DNA of 13,754 nt from Planctomycetota bacterium (GCA_022573485.1 JACZTW010000068.1:1-13754); one strand, 5' to 3'; shown: positions 6,912-13,696, counted from the stretch's first letter. Numbers and translations: made by a program. Notes: a model not told the origin generated them from the letters alone.

Positions 6912-8981
6912 TCACCGCCCACCTCGCGTTCGGGGTCGCGCCGGTGTGCCGCGCTTGCTGCCGCGTTTCCTGCCCGCAACGTTCTGCGATTCCTTCGGCC
7001 GAGTGACGCGCAGGTCCGGGGAGTCTTTCAATTGCTCGATGTGATCGCGCAGATGGGCGGCTTTTTCAAATTCCAAATCCTCCGCCGCCTGCAACATTTC
7101 CTCTTCGAGCATCTTGATCATTTCCAGCCGGTCATACTGCTGTTCGTCCGCGTCGATCGCATCCCGCATCGTCTGCCGCGCCGATACCGTACTGAGCAGG
7201 GTGTTGCGGATCGCTTTCTTGATCGTCTCGGGCGTAATGCCGTGCTTCTTGTTGTGGGCCTGCTGTAATTCGCGGCGGCGGTCGGTCTCATCTATGGCCC
7301 GCCTCATGCTGTCTGTGATTTTGTCGGCATACAGAATGACCTCGGCGTTTACGTTCCGCGCGGTTCGCCCGATGGTCTGGATCAGCGACGTCGTGCTACG
7401 CAAGAAGCCCTCCTTATCCGCGTCGAGGATCGCCACCAGTGATACCTCCGGCAGGTCCAGCCCCTCACGCAGCAAGTTGACGCCGACCAGCGCGTCGAAC
7501 TTGCCGGCGCGCAGTTCACGCAGGATTTCGATGCGTTCGAGCGTGTTAATCTCGCTGTGCAGGTAGCGGCAGCGCAGGCCTTCCTCTTGTATATACTGCG
7601 CCAAGTCCTCCGCCAGGCGCTTGGTCAGGGCCGTAATCAATACACGTTCGCCGGCGGCGGCCCGCTGGGCGGTGCGCTCCAGCAGATCGGGCACTTGCCC
7701 GCGGGCGGGCTTGACGTGGATGATCGGATCGACCAAACCCGTCGGCCGAATGATTTGCTCGACCACCTCGCCGCCGCACTTATTCAAATCGTAAGGCCCC
7801 GGCGTGGCGGAAACAAACAGCGCCCTCTTCCACATTTGCTCGAATTCATCGAATCGCAACGGGCGGTTGTCCAGCGCCGACGGCAGGCGGAAGCCGTGCT
7901 CCACCAGCGTCGTCTTGCGCGAGCGATCGCCGTTGTACATCGCCCCGATCTGCGGCACGGTGGCGTGCGATTCGTCAACGATGAGCAGGAAGTCCTCGGG
8001 GAAATAGTCGATCAGCGTATACGGTCGGGTGCCGGGCTCCGCCTGATTCAAATGCCGTGAGTAGTTCTCGATGCCCGAACAATAGCCGACTTCCAGGAGC
8101 ATTTCGATGTCATATTTCGTCCGCGCTGCCAGCCGCTGGGCTTCGAGCAATTTGCCGTGGCGGCGCAGCTCCATGAGACGCTGATCGAGTTCCTCGCGAA
8201 TCGACTTGGCCGCCTGTTCGATGCGATCTTCCGGCAATACATAGTGCACCGCCGGATAAATGAACAACTCATCGTGGCTGGCCAGCGTGGCGGCGGTCGT
8301 CGGGTTGATGGTCTCGATCTTCTCAATTTCGTCGCCGAACATTTCGATGCGATAAGCGATTTGCTCGTAGGCTGGATACAATTCGATGACGTCGCCGCGC
8401 ACGCGGAACTTGCCGCGCTCCAGTGCAATGTCGTTGCGCTCATACTGCAAATCGACAAAGCGCTTCAATAGTTCGTCGCGGTCGGTGGTCTCGCCCTTGC
8501 GAATCGGCACGACGCTGTTCTTGTAGTCCTCCGGCGAGCCCAGGCCGAAGATGCAAGACACGCTGGCCACAATGATCACGTCGCGCCGGCTGACCAGGGC
8601 GCTGGTCGATGCCAGCCGCAGGCGATCGAGATCGTCGTTGCGCGAGGCGTCCTTCTCGATGTAGATATCGCGCTGCGGAATATAGGCTTCGGGCTGATAG
8701 TAATCGTAATAGCTGACGAAGTACTCGACGGCGTTTTTCGGGAAGAGATCCTTGAATTCTTCATACAACTGGGCGGCGAGCGTTTTGTTGTGCGAAATGA
8801 TCAACGTGGGCACGTTCAAATTGCGGATGACGTGGGCCATGGTGAACGTCTTGCCCGAGCCCGTCACGCCCAGCAGGCAATTGAACGCTTGGCCTCGCTG
8901 GAAAGACTCCGTGAGCTTGGCGATGGCCTGCGGCTGATCGCCGCCGGGTTCAAACTCACTGACCAGCTCGAATCGATCCAT
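6912..8981 (-). CDS. uvrB: UvrABC system protein B (excinuclease subunit)
   Basis: The damage-verifying helicase-like subunit of nucleotide excision repair; it is loaded on DNA by UvrA and recruits UvrC. 689 residues, close to the usual 660-680. Marks: Walker A GVTGSGKT (38-45), the Tyr-rich beta-hairpin VSYYDYYQPEAYIP (89-102), LIVDESH (333-339), SATPGPYDL (391-399), helicase motifs V and VI (VGVNLLREGLDLPE, about 499-512; QTIGRTARN, 535-543), and the C-terminal UVR motif that contacts UvrC (about 618-652). All are intact. The frame continues upstream to 9086, but the ATG at 8981 starts the conserved MDRFELVSEFEPGGDQPQAI, has GGAG six bases upstream, and lies just downstream of a good promoter (9019-9047). 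The tail after 655 is basic and poorly conserved. No LexA-type box was seen. Confidence 0.97.
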   Translation of the reverse strand: MDRFELVSEFEPGGDQPQAIAKLTESFQRGQAFNCLLGVTGSGKTFTMAHVIRNLNVPTLIISHNKTLAAQLYEEFKDLFPKNAVEYFVSYYDYYQPEAYIPQRDIYIEKDASRNDDLDRLRLASTSALVSRRDVIIVASVSCIFGLGSPEDYKNSVVPIRKGETTDRDELLKRFVDLQYERNDIALERGKFRVRGDVIELYPAYEQIAYRIEMFGDEIEKIETINPTTAATLASHDELFIYPAVHYVLPEDRIEQAAKSIREELDQRLMELRRHGKLLEAQRLAARTKYDIEMLLEVGYCSGIENYSRHLNQAEPGTRPYTLIDYFPEDFLLIVDESHATVPQIGAMYNGDRSRKTTLVEHGFRLPSALDNRPLRFDEFEQMWKRALFVSATPGPYDLNKCGGEVVEQIIRPTGLVDPIIHVKPARGQVPDLLERTAQRAAAGERVLITALTKRLAEDLAQYIQEEGLRCRYLHSEINTLERIEILRELRAGKFDALVGVNLLREGLDLPEVSLVAILDADKEGFLRSTTSLIQTIGRTARNVNAEVILYADKITDSMRRAIDETDRRRELQQAHNKKHGITPETIKKAIRNTLLSTVSARQTMRDAIDADEQQYDRLEMIKMLEEEMLQAAEDLEFEKAAHLRDHIEQLKDSPDLRVTRPKESQNVAGRKRGSKRGTPARPRTRGGR

Positions 8982-9018
8982 AACCCACTCCGTCACGCCT
9001 GCAACAGTGCAATTCCTT

Positions 9019-9047
9019 ACTATAGTTTCAATGCCGTTCGCCGACAA
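9019..9047 (-). promoter_or_regulatory. Sigma-70-type promoter of uvrB
   Basis: On the minus strand: -35 TTGTCG (9047-9042), a 17-bp spacer, -10 TATAGT (9024-9019). Transcription would begin near 9011, giving a leader of about 30 nt before the uvrB ATG at 8981. Spacing is ideal and both hexamers are close to consensus. Confidence 0.6.
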
Positions 9048-9103
9048 CTCGCCCGCGGCGGGTATACTTGAGACCAAGAGACGCAATCTCTATGATTTGA
9101 ATA

Positions 9104-9134
9104 TCGCGCAGGCTAAAAGCCTGCGGCTCCTTGA
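9104..9134 (+). repeat. REP-like palindrome, family A
   Basis: TCGCGCAGGCT, an AAA spacer, AGCCTGCG, then the GGCTCCTTGA tail. The stem GCAGGCT/AGCCTGC is perfect. It lies between divergent uvrB and the first zinc-ribbon gene, and is the cleanest copy of family A in the window. Confidence 0.8.
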
Positions 9135-9157
9135 GGCGAGAAAATGTCCGGACTGTC

Positions 9158-9192
9158 TACTCGTTACTCGTTACTCGTTACTGGCTACTGAT
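9158..9192 (+). repeat. Heptamer tandem repeat (five 7-bp units) next to a start codon
   Basis: Units TACTCGT, TACTCGT, TACTCGT, TACTGGC, TACTGAT, ending three bases before the ATG at 9196. It occupies the place where a Shine-Dalgarno sequence would be. Same 7-bp period as the repeat in nadC, but a different unit. Confidence 0.8.
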
Positions 9193-9195
9193 CCC

Positions 9196-10116
9196 ATGAC
9201 TTACGACCTCTCGCCGGACCCACCGCCCAAGCCGCCGCGTGATGCGGAAGCTCCGCTGCCGGGCGAGCGCGATCGCAGAAGCGACCACATCGAAATCGAG
9301 GATGACGTTTGCTGCGTTCACTGCGGCTACAACCTGCGGGGCCTGACCAAGCGGCATCGCTGTCCGGAATGCGGCACGCCCGCCGGGTTCTCGGTCGAGG
9401 GTGCCCAGCTCAAGTACGCCCCGATTCCCTGGATCTGCACCGTCCGCAACGGCTTGGCGATGTTTCTGTGGTCGATCGGCTTGCAGTTGTTTTCCATCGT
9501 GAACGTCTCGGTGATGCCGCAGTTCGGGATGCTTCTCGATGTGCTCAGTGCGGTGCTGGCCATCGTGGGGGCGATGTTCGTTACGACGCCCGAACCCACC
9601 GCCGTACCCGGGCCGGGCGGCTTCGACGCCCGCCGGGCGATTCGTGTGTTGGCCTTCGTCAATTTCGTCGGTGCCCTGAGCATCATTTTTTCCCCGTATA
9701 TCAACTTCGTGATCATCATGCGACGGTTCCTGCTGGTCTCATGGTCGGGGATGCTGCTGGCGCTCGCATGGTACCTGCGGAAGTTTGCAGCGCGGATTCC
9801 TGAATACGACCTCGAAATCGCGACCACTCGCGTCATTTGGGGCCTGACTGGATCGCTGAGCGTGTTCGTCTTCTTCGGCGTGTATTCGTTTGTGTTTACG
9901 CGCTGGGCCAGAATCCTCGGGCCGGCGCCCTGCATCTCCATGCTGGCTCTGTTCATCCTGGGCATCTTTGCGGGGTGGTTCCTGTGGCTGCTGTATAAGT
10001 ACTATGTCACCATGAAGTGGACTGCCCGCGACGCCGCAGCCCAATTCGAACCGCCGCCGGTCCGCGAACTGGACCTCGAATCGCAAGACGGAGACTGGAC
10101 CGATGCCCGAGGATGA
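9196..10116 (+). CDS. Zinc-ribbon multi-pass membrane protein (paralogue 1)
   Basis: 306 residues. An acidic/proline-rich N-terminus is followed by a four-Cys zinc ribbon: C40-x2-C43 in CCVHCGYNLRGL and C56-x2-C59 in CPECG. About six hydrophobic segments follow (roughly 87-108, 112-130, 148-168, 173-195, 213-235, 245-268), then a charged cytoplasmic-looking tail. The CGYNLRGL...CPECG module is common in planctomycete membrane proteins of unknown role. It is paralogous to the next gene: both continue with LK(Y/F)A...W..(T/S)V.R. after the ribbon. The ATG at 9196 is chosen because upstream sequence in the frame is only REP and heptamer repeat; no ribosome site is visible, as that position is filled by the heptamers. 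First gene of a plus-strand run with the paralogue and mutM. Function not known. Confidence 0.8.
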   Translation: MTYDLSPDPPPKPPRDAEAPLPGERDRRSDHIEIEDDVCCVHCGYNLRGLTKRHRCPECGTPAGFSVEGAQLKYAPIPWICTVRNGLAMFLWSIGLQLFSIVNVSVMPQFGMLLDVLSAVLAIVGAMFVTTPEPTAVPGPGGFDARRAIRVLAFVNFVGALSIIFSPYINFVIIMRRFLLVSWSGMLLALAWYLRKFAARIPEYDLEIATTRVIWGLTGSLSVFVFFGVYSFVFTRWARILGPAPCISMLALFILGIFAGWFLWLLYKYYVTMKWTARDAAAQFEPPPVRELDLESQDGDWTDARG

Positions 10117-10126
10117 AGAACTTACC

Positions 10127-10153
10127 GCAGAGAGCGCAGAGGGCGCAGAGAGA
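10127..10153 (+). repeat. 9-bp tandem repeat (three units)
   Basis: Units GCAGAGAGC, GCAGAGGGC, GCAGAGAGA, starting 11 bp after the stop codon of the first zinc-ribbon gene. Simple purine-rich repeat; role unknown. Confidence 0.6.
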
Positions 10154-10191
10154 AGTGTTGTTGGTTCCTGCGCGGGCAGGGTCGCGCGAAT

Positions 10192-10222
10192 TGACTTTCC
10201 CGGCGCGCCGGGATTTAGCAGA
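10192..10222 (-). repeat. Family B palindromic repeat, identical inverted copy of 6781-6811
   Basis: 31 nt, core CCCGGCGCGCCGGG, flanked by TGACTTT on the left and ATTTAGCAGA on the right. Identical base for base to the reverse complement of 6781-6811. It ends 16 bp before the chosen start of the next gene. Confidence 0.85.
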
Positions 10223-10237
10223 CGCCGGAGAAATAGA

Positions 10238-11101
10238 GTGAAGACAGAGATGAATCAGCGATACGACGAGGCGCCGACGATCGAGCACGATCTATCGTGC
10301 ATGAGTTGCGGCTACAACCTCCGCGCGCTGCCGCCCGCCGGCCTGTGCCCGGAGTGCGGCACCGACATCGCCCGCTCGACGCAGGGCGACTTGCTCAAGT
10401 TCGCCGACCGCAAATGGGTGGGCAGCGTCTATCGCGGCACCTGCCTGCTGACCATTGCGGACGTAATACTCGTGGTTTGCATTCTTGCGGCGATTGTGTT
10501 TCCTTTCATCTTGGTGACGGCTTCTAATCCAAACACTTCAACCTTCGTGGGCACCGCCATCTCGATGATACTGATGATCATTAGGGTGTGCTCGGTTGTC
10601 GCCTTCATCTTGATGATTCTGGGCGTGTGGCTGGTCACGAAACAGGAGCCCCGCGTCTCTCTGACTGAGCAGGCGGCATCAAGTCGTGGAATCGCCCGCG
10701 CCGCCGTCGGCCTCTTGTTGGCGCTATACGGATTGACGTTTGCGCTGTCAGGCCTTTGGCACACCGCTGCCCGGTTGCTGTTGACGGTTGCCTTCCTCGC
10801 CGTCTTGTGGAGTTGTTTGAAGCACCTGGAATTCATTGGACGGCGCTTGCCCGCTGAAGACGTGGTTACGCGAGCCCAAAAGCGACGCCGACGAATTGTC
10901 CGAGGGGCCATTGCACTGGCCATTTTCGTGGCCGCCCGCGCCGCAACTTCCAGTACCGCGGTGTCTCCGCCCCTCCATGTTACCCTGCTGAATCTGGGGG
11001 CCATCATCAGCGGGATATACTTATTCTTCAGCACGATCGCCGCGATTGACTCGCTGGGGCGATTTCGCCCATTCTTGAAAGACGTTTTGGACGATGCCTG
11101 A
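10238..11101 (+). CDS. Zinc-ribbon multi-pass membrane protein (paralogue 2)
   Basis: 287 residues from the GTG at 10238, which has GGAG seven bases upstream; the ATG at 10250 is the alternative. The frame stays open back to 10103, but that stretch is only the 9-bp repeat and a family B element. Zinc ribbon: C21-x2-C24 in CMSCGYNLRAL and C37-x2-C40 in CPECG. Hydrophobic segments at roughly 68-95, 104-133, 152-172, 176-195, 220-236 and 248-270. A basic KRRRR patch (215-219) precedes the fifth. It is a diverged copy of the gene just upstream, alike in the ribbon and the following 20 residues. Its last 8 bases overlap the start of mutM (ATGCCTGA), so the two are probably translationally coupled. 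Role unknown; likely in the cytoplasmic membrane. Confidence 0.8.
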   Translation: MKTEMNQRYDEAPTIEHDLSCMSCGYNLRALPPAGLCPECGTDIARSTQGDLLKFADRKWVGSVYRGTCLLTIADVILVVCILAAIVFPFILVTASNPNTSTFVGTAISMILMIIRVCSVVAFILMILGVWLVTKQEPRVSLTEQAASSRGIARAAVGLLLALYGLTFALSGLWHTAARLLLTVAFLAVLWSCLKHLEFIGRRLPAEDVVTRAQKRRRRIVRGAIALAIFVAARAATSSTAVSPPLHVTLLNLGAIISGIYLFFSTIAAIDSLGRFRPFLKDVLDDA

Positions 11102-12179
11102 GTTGCCTGAAGTTCAAACCATTGTGACGACATTGCAGCCGCTGGTGGGGCGGTGCGTGGGGAGCGTGCGCGTGCTGCGGGGCGATGTCGTACGCGGTGA
11201 ACCCGTGGACTTTGGCAAGTTTGCCAAAGGTCGAAAGATCCGGGCCATCCGTCGGCAGGCCAAGCGGATCATCTTCGATCTCGGCGGCGAGCGGCGGATT
11301 CAATTCCACCTCGGCATGACCGGCCAACTCACGGTCTGCAAGCGCTCGCATCCGTTGCAAAAACACACGCACCTGCGAATCGGCATCGCCGGCACGAAAG
11401 ACGAACTGCGCTTCCGCGACGTACGGCGGTTCGGCGGGGTTTGGCTGCTGAACGACTGGCAAGTGGATGACCAAGGAGCCGCAAGCTTTAGCCTGCGCGA
11501 GTCTTCGCAGGGTGAGAACGATACACTCGCTGGACGTTCGCGCAGGCTGAAGCCAGCGGCTCCTTGGGATTCTCGTGGGTTGGGACCGCTCGGTCCGGAT
11601 GCGTTGGAAATCACGCTGCGCAAGTTTCGGCGCCTGCTCCGCAGGAATCGCCAGGTCAAAGCGCTCTTGCTCGATCAAGCTGCCATCGGGGGTCTGGGCA
11701 ACATCTACGTCGATGAATCACTTTACAAAGCCCGAGTTCATCCACTCACCAGAGCCGCTGAGTTGGGCGGGGAGCAAGTCAGGAAACTCCACGGTGCCAT
11801 GCGCCGCACGCTGCGCTGGGCGGATTCTGGCACCACATACGTCTATTATGCTGACATCCATCTCATCAACGCTTCAGGCCATGAGGTCGCGACCTTCTTT
11901 GACTGGGATACCACTCCTGAGAGTGATTATACCACTTGGACTGAAGGGAGAACGACTGCTACGATTGACTATACTCTCATCAGCATCGGCCCTGCGACCC
12001 TCGATGTACCGTTCACCAGCGTCGTGAAGGCAGGCCGCTTCGATTCAGGCGTCTACCGTACTGATGTTAACCAGACGCAGTCCGGGTTCATACCAGAGAG
12101 GACAGCGGGCGAGCTCCAGAGCGTCCTTCAGTACGCGACAGGCGCCGACAACAAGGAAGGTGCAGTCCTCGTCATCTGA
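11094..12179 (+). CDS. mutM: Formamidopyrimidine-DNA glycosylase with REP insertion and foreign C-terminus
   Basis: MutM/Fpg removes 8-oxoguanine and formamidopyrimidines and cleaves the abasic site. Visible marks: catalytic N-terminus PELPEVQTI (Pro2, Glu3), the beta-elimination Lys57 (RRQAKR), FHLGMTGQL (71-79), DVRRFGGVWLL (109-119), and the helix-two-turn-helix region LLLDQAAIGGLGNIYVDESLYKARVHPL (191-218). Residues 126-158 are not MutM: they translate an inverted REP pair, and removing those 99 bases would restore a normal core. After about residue 243 (base 11,820-11,835) homology stops. The remaining 118 residues (GTTYVYYADIHLINASGHEV...) are an unrelated Thr/Tyr-rich stretch, so the last part of the core and the Cys4 zinc finger needed for DNA binding are missing. 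As written the enzyme should not work. It is either a broken gene or an assembly join. The start overlaps the upstream stop. Confidence 0.75.
   Translation: MPELPEVQTIVTTLQPLVGRCVGSVRVLRGDVVRGEPVDFGKFAKGRKIRAIRRQAKRIIFDLGGERRIQFHLGMTGQLTVCKRSHPLQKHTHLRIGIAGTKDELRFRDVRRFGGVWLLNDWQVDDQGAASFSLRESSQGENDTLAGRSRRLKPAAPWDSRGLGPLGPDALEITLRKFRRLLRRNRQVKALLLDQAAIGGLGNIYVDESLYKARVHPLTRAAELGGEQVRKLHGAMRRTLRWADSGTTYVYYADIHLINASGHEVATFFDWDTTPESDYTTWTEGRTTATIDYTLISIGPATLDVPFTSVVKAGRFDSGVYRTDVNQTQSGFIPERTAGELQSVLQYATGADNKEGAVLVI
11471..11567. repeat. Inverted pair of family A REP elements inside mutM
   Basis: 11471-11500 and 11538-11567 are 30-nt inverted copies (27 of 30 identical) around a 37-nt spacer. 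The outer ends read CCAAGGAGCCGC and GCGGCTCCTTGG. GA at 11469-11470 and at 11568-11569 could be a 2-bp target duplication: 97 + 2 = 99 bp, which keeps the frame. Confidence 0.85.
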
Positions 12180-13175
12180 CAGGCCGGGATGACCACCTTC
12201 GGGGTGGAGGCGCTTGAACACGCCGTTCACGAAATTCTTGCCCTGCTCCGGCCCGCTACTCCACTCGCCGAGTGCCTCGATTAGGAACGGCGGGTCCATG
12301 TTCGCGAGCAGTTGACGACGGGCGTGTCCCCTAGGCGTGGCTGCCGTTTCAGCCGGCTCCAGCCTCTCGGCGATCTCGTCGAACATCCACGGGAACATGT
12401 AGCGCTGAGCACCGGTGTGGCGCATCTGGCGCAGCACCCAGGCCTTGGACTGCTCGCATGCCTTGAACAGGCTCTCCGCTACCCAGGGGCGCTCATCGTA
12501 GAGATCTTCGCGGATCACCACCGTGTGCATGATGGGAAAGATGCCGGTCCTTTCGAAATAGGCCCGCTCGGCCGCGCGGTAGTCCGGAATCAGCCGCACC
12601 ACGTCGTCGGAGCCGTGCAGCGAGGCGGGCTGCTGCGCCCCGATCAGGGCGTCGATGCGGCCTTCGGCGAGCGCGGTGCTCAGCAAGACCTCGGCGCCGA
12701 TATGGGAGATCGAGAGCTTGCGGTCGGGCAACACCTCGACCGCCGGGTTGGGACGGCGCGGCTCGTTGACGCCGCCCTCGACCCAGTGGATGGAATCCGT
12801 ATCCACGCCGTGCTCGTCGCGCAGGATGCCGCGGATCCACAGCGCCGCCGACTGGCGGTATTCCTGAAGCCCCACCCGCTTGCCCTCGAGGTCCTTCGGC
12901 TCCTGGATGCCCGAGCTCTTGTTCACGCGAGGACCAGTGTGTGGAAAAAACATGTCCGGAAACACCGGTATGCCCGTGAGCGGCCGGCCCAGGTCTTTGG
13001 CGATCACGAGGTTAGTCAGCGGCACGACCATAACGTCGTACGGCGGGTCGTTCAGCGCCTGAAGGTACATCCTGCCGGAGCTCTCCGGGACGACCTCGAC
13101 ACCGGGAATCTTGACCCGGCCGCTTCTCAGATATGCCGATGCGAACTCATCATCCGCCACGAGCGTCACTGCCAT
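12045..13175 (-). CDS. 4,5-dihydroxyphthalate decarboxylase-like / PBP2-type substrate-binding-like protein, C-terminus atypical
   Basis: Residues 1-270 follow the family annotated as 4,5-dihydroxyphthalate decarboxylase (Pht5) or ABC-transporter substrate-binding protein: GIPVFPDMFFPHTGPRVNKSSGI (68-90), DLEGKRVGLQEYRQSAALWIRGIL (95-118), WVEGGVNEPRR (131-141), EGRIDALIGAQQP (171-183), RTGIFPIMHTVVI (209-221) and YMFPWMFDEIAE (259-270). Members are about 330 residues and normally go on with a WPYG...HEQGL segment. Here, after base 12,365, a different 106-residue tail replaces it. Which activity applies cannot be told; no signal peptide is visible, which favours a cytoplasmic enzyme over a binding protein. 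A strong AGGAGG lies 7 bases before the ATG at 13175, unlike most genes in the window. The last 135 bp overlap the end of the mutM frame on the other strand, so at least one of those two 3' ends is not real. Confidence 0.7.
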   Translation of the reverse strand: MAVTLVADDEFASAYLRSGRVKIPGVEVVPESSGRMYLQALNDPPYDVMVVPLTNLVIAKDLGRPLTGIPVFPDMFFPHTGPRVNKSSGIQEPKDLEGKRVGLQEYRQSAALWIRGILRDEHGVDTDSIHWVEGGVNEPRRPNPAVEVLPDRKLSISHIGAEVLLSTALAEGRIDALIGAQQPASLHGSDDVVRLIPDYRAAERAYFERTGIFPIMHTVVIREDLYDERPWVAESLFKACEQSKAWVLRQMRHTGAQRYMFPWMFDEIAERLEPAETAATPRGHARRQLLANMDPPFLIEALGEWSSGPEQGKNFVNGVFKRLHPEGGHPGLSDDEDCTFLVVGACRVLKDALELARCPLWYEPGLRLVNISTVDA

Positions 13176-13209
13176 CGTTCTCCTCCTGAGTCACCCTCAG
13201 CCAATTCGA

Positions 13210-13266
13210 CGGGGCCGGATCAGCGGGGGTTCTCCCTTCCGCGCGAAGGTTTCCCCAGCCGGGCCC
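13210..13266 (-). other. Hairpin in the leader of the decarboxylase-like gene
   Basis: On the minus strand, nested arms pair: GGGCC.CC outside, CCCC/GGGG inside, and CCTTC/GAAGG around a 5-nt loop. It ends about 35 bp before the start codon. Could be a leader structure; no known riboswitch consensus was recognised. Confidence 0.25.
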
Positions 13267-13331
13267 GACTCTCACGCTAGCGTACTCCGCCGAACCACCA
13301 TCCGCCGTTTGTTCCGGGGCTTTGTGACATC

Positions 13332-13410
13332 TGCCGGTTGAAGCGCTGCCGAGACCAAGCGAACATGCCGGCAAGGGGGAAGAATCTGTCGCCTAGGGAA
13401 CCTTCCCCCT
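13332..13410 (+). other. Structured non-coding segment, two hairpins before a terminator
   Basis: First hairpin: TGCCGG (13332-13337) with CCGGCA (13368-13373), and CGCT/AGCG inside. Second: a perfect 9-bp stem AGGGGGAAG (13374-13382)/CTTCCCCCT (13402-13410). Its loop bases CTAGGGA (13393-13399) could pair with TCCCTTAG just downstream (13412-13419), an H-type pseudoknot. The intrinsic terminator follows at once. It might be a small RNA or the leader of a cis-regulated transcript. No Rfam family was recognised. No promoter was found in the 13176-13331 stretch. Confidence 0.35.
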
Positions 13411-13418
13411 GTCCCTTA

Positions 13419-13460
13419 GCCCTCGGGGTAGCACTGCTGCGGCCCCGAGGGCCTTCTTTT
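13419..13460 (+). terminator. Rho-independent terminator
   Basis: A perfect 10-bp stem GCCCTCGGGG (13419-13428)/CCCCGAGGGC (13443-13452) with a 14-nt loop and a following CTTCTTTT. No plus-strand protein gene lies upstream of it within the segment starting at 13176, so it ends an RNA of unknown nature. Confidence 0.75.
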
Positions 13461-13618
13461 CGAGGGAGCACGCCCCGACTGACGCCAGAGGCGGTCTGAT
13501 CGCAAGGCCCCAGGCTTCCGTGATGGATGCGCGCTTAGGATGTGCGGCGGTAGCAGAAGCGTATCTTTCCCGCGTCCAAAGCATCGAAACTATTGAACGG
13601 TGTGAAGGAGGGCGGCTC

Positions 13619-13696
13619 ATGGAAATGGCAGAACGGATCCGAAAAGCAGCACGGGTTGTGCTCCCGAAAGACTTACTCTTCTACCTGGATTTCTAG
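13619..13696 (+). CDS. Possible 25-residue small ORF
   Basis: ATG at 13619 with an excellent AAGGAGG seven bases upstream, reading MEMAERIRKAARVVLPKDLL and five more residues to a TAG at 13694. The same frame is open from 13397, with another ATG at 13523 that would give 57 residues but has no ribosome site. The peptide is amphipathic: a basic helix, then a short hydrophobic end. It follows the terminator above and precedes a hairpin, so it could be a small protein or a leader peptide; it could also be chance. No homologue recognised. Confidence 0.3.
   Translation: MEMAERIRKAARVVLPKDLLFYLDF

Noticed and set aside
9001..9060. LexA (SOS) box at the uvrB promoter
   Set aside because: No GAAC-N4-GTTC, CTG-N10-CAG or GTTC-N7-GTTC arrangement overlaps the promoter.
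8982..9086. Upstream extension of the uvrB frame
   Set aside because: It would start upstream of the promoter at 9019-9047; the ATG at 8981 begins the conserved UvrB N-terminus.
6595..9192. CRISPR array suggested by the tandem repeats
   Set aside because: Units are 7 bp without spacers, and no cas gene is present.
9007..9195. Extension of the first zinc-ribbon protein, including a KCPDC motif
   Set aside because: The extra residues are translations of the REP element and heptamer repeat, so the apparent second Cys pair is accidental.
10103..10237. Extension of the second zinc-ribbon protein back to an ATG at 10103
   Set aside because: It overlaps the upstream gene and translates only the 9-bp repeat and a family B palindrome.
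12312..13280. Long plus-strand open frame of 322 codons
   Set aside because: Antisense to the decarboxylase-like gene, His/Arg/Gly-rich with no motif; shadow frame.
13411..13460. T-box leader, because of GGGGTAGCACTGCTGCGG before a terminator
   Set aside because: The conserved TGGNACCGCG of the T-box antiterminator is not present and no specifier stem was found.
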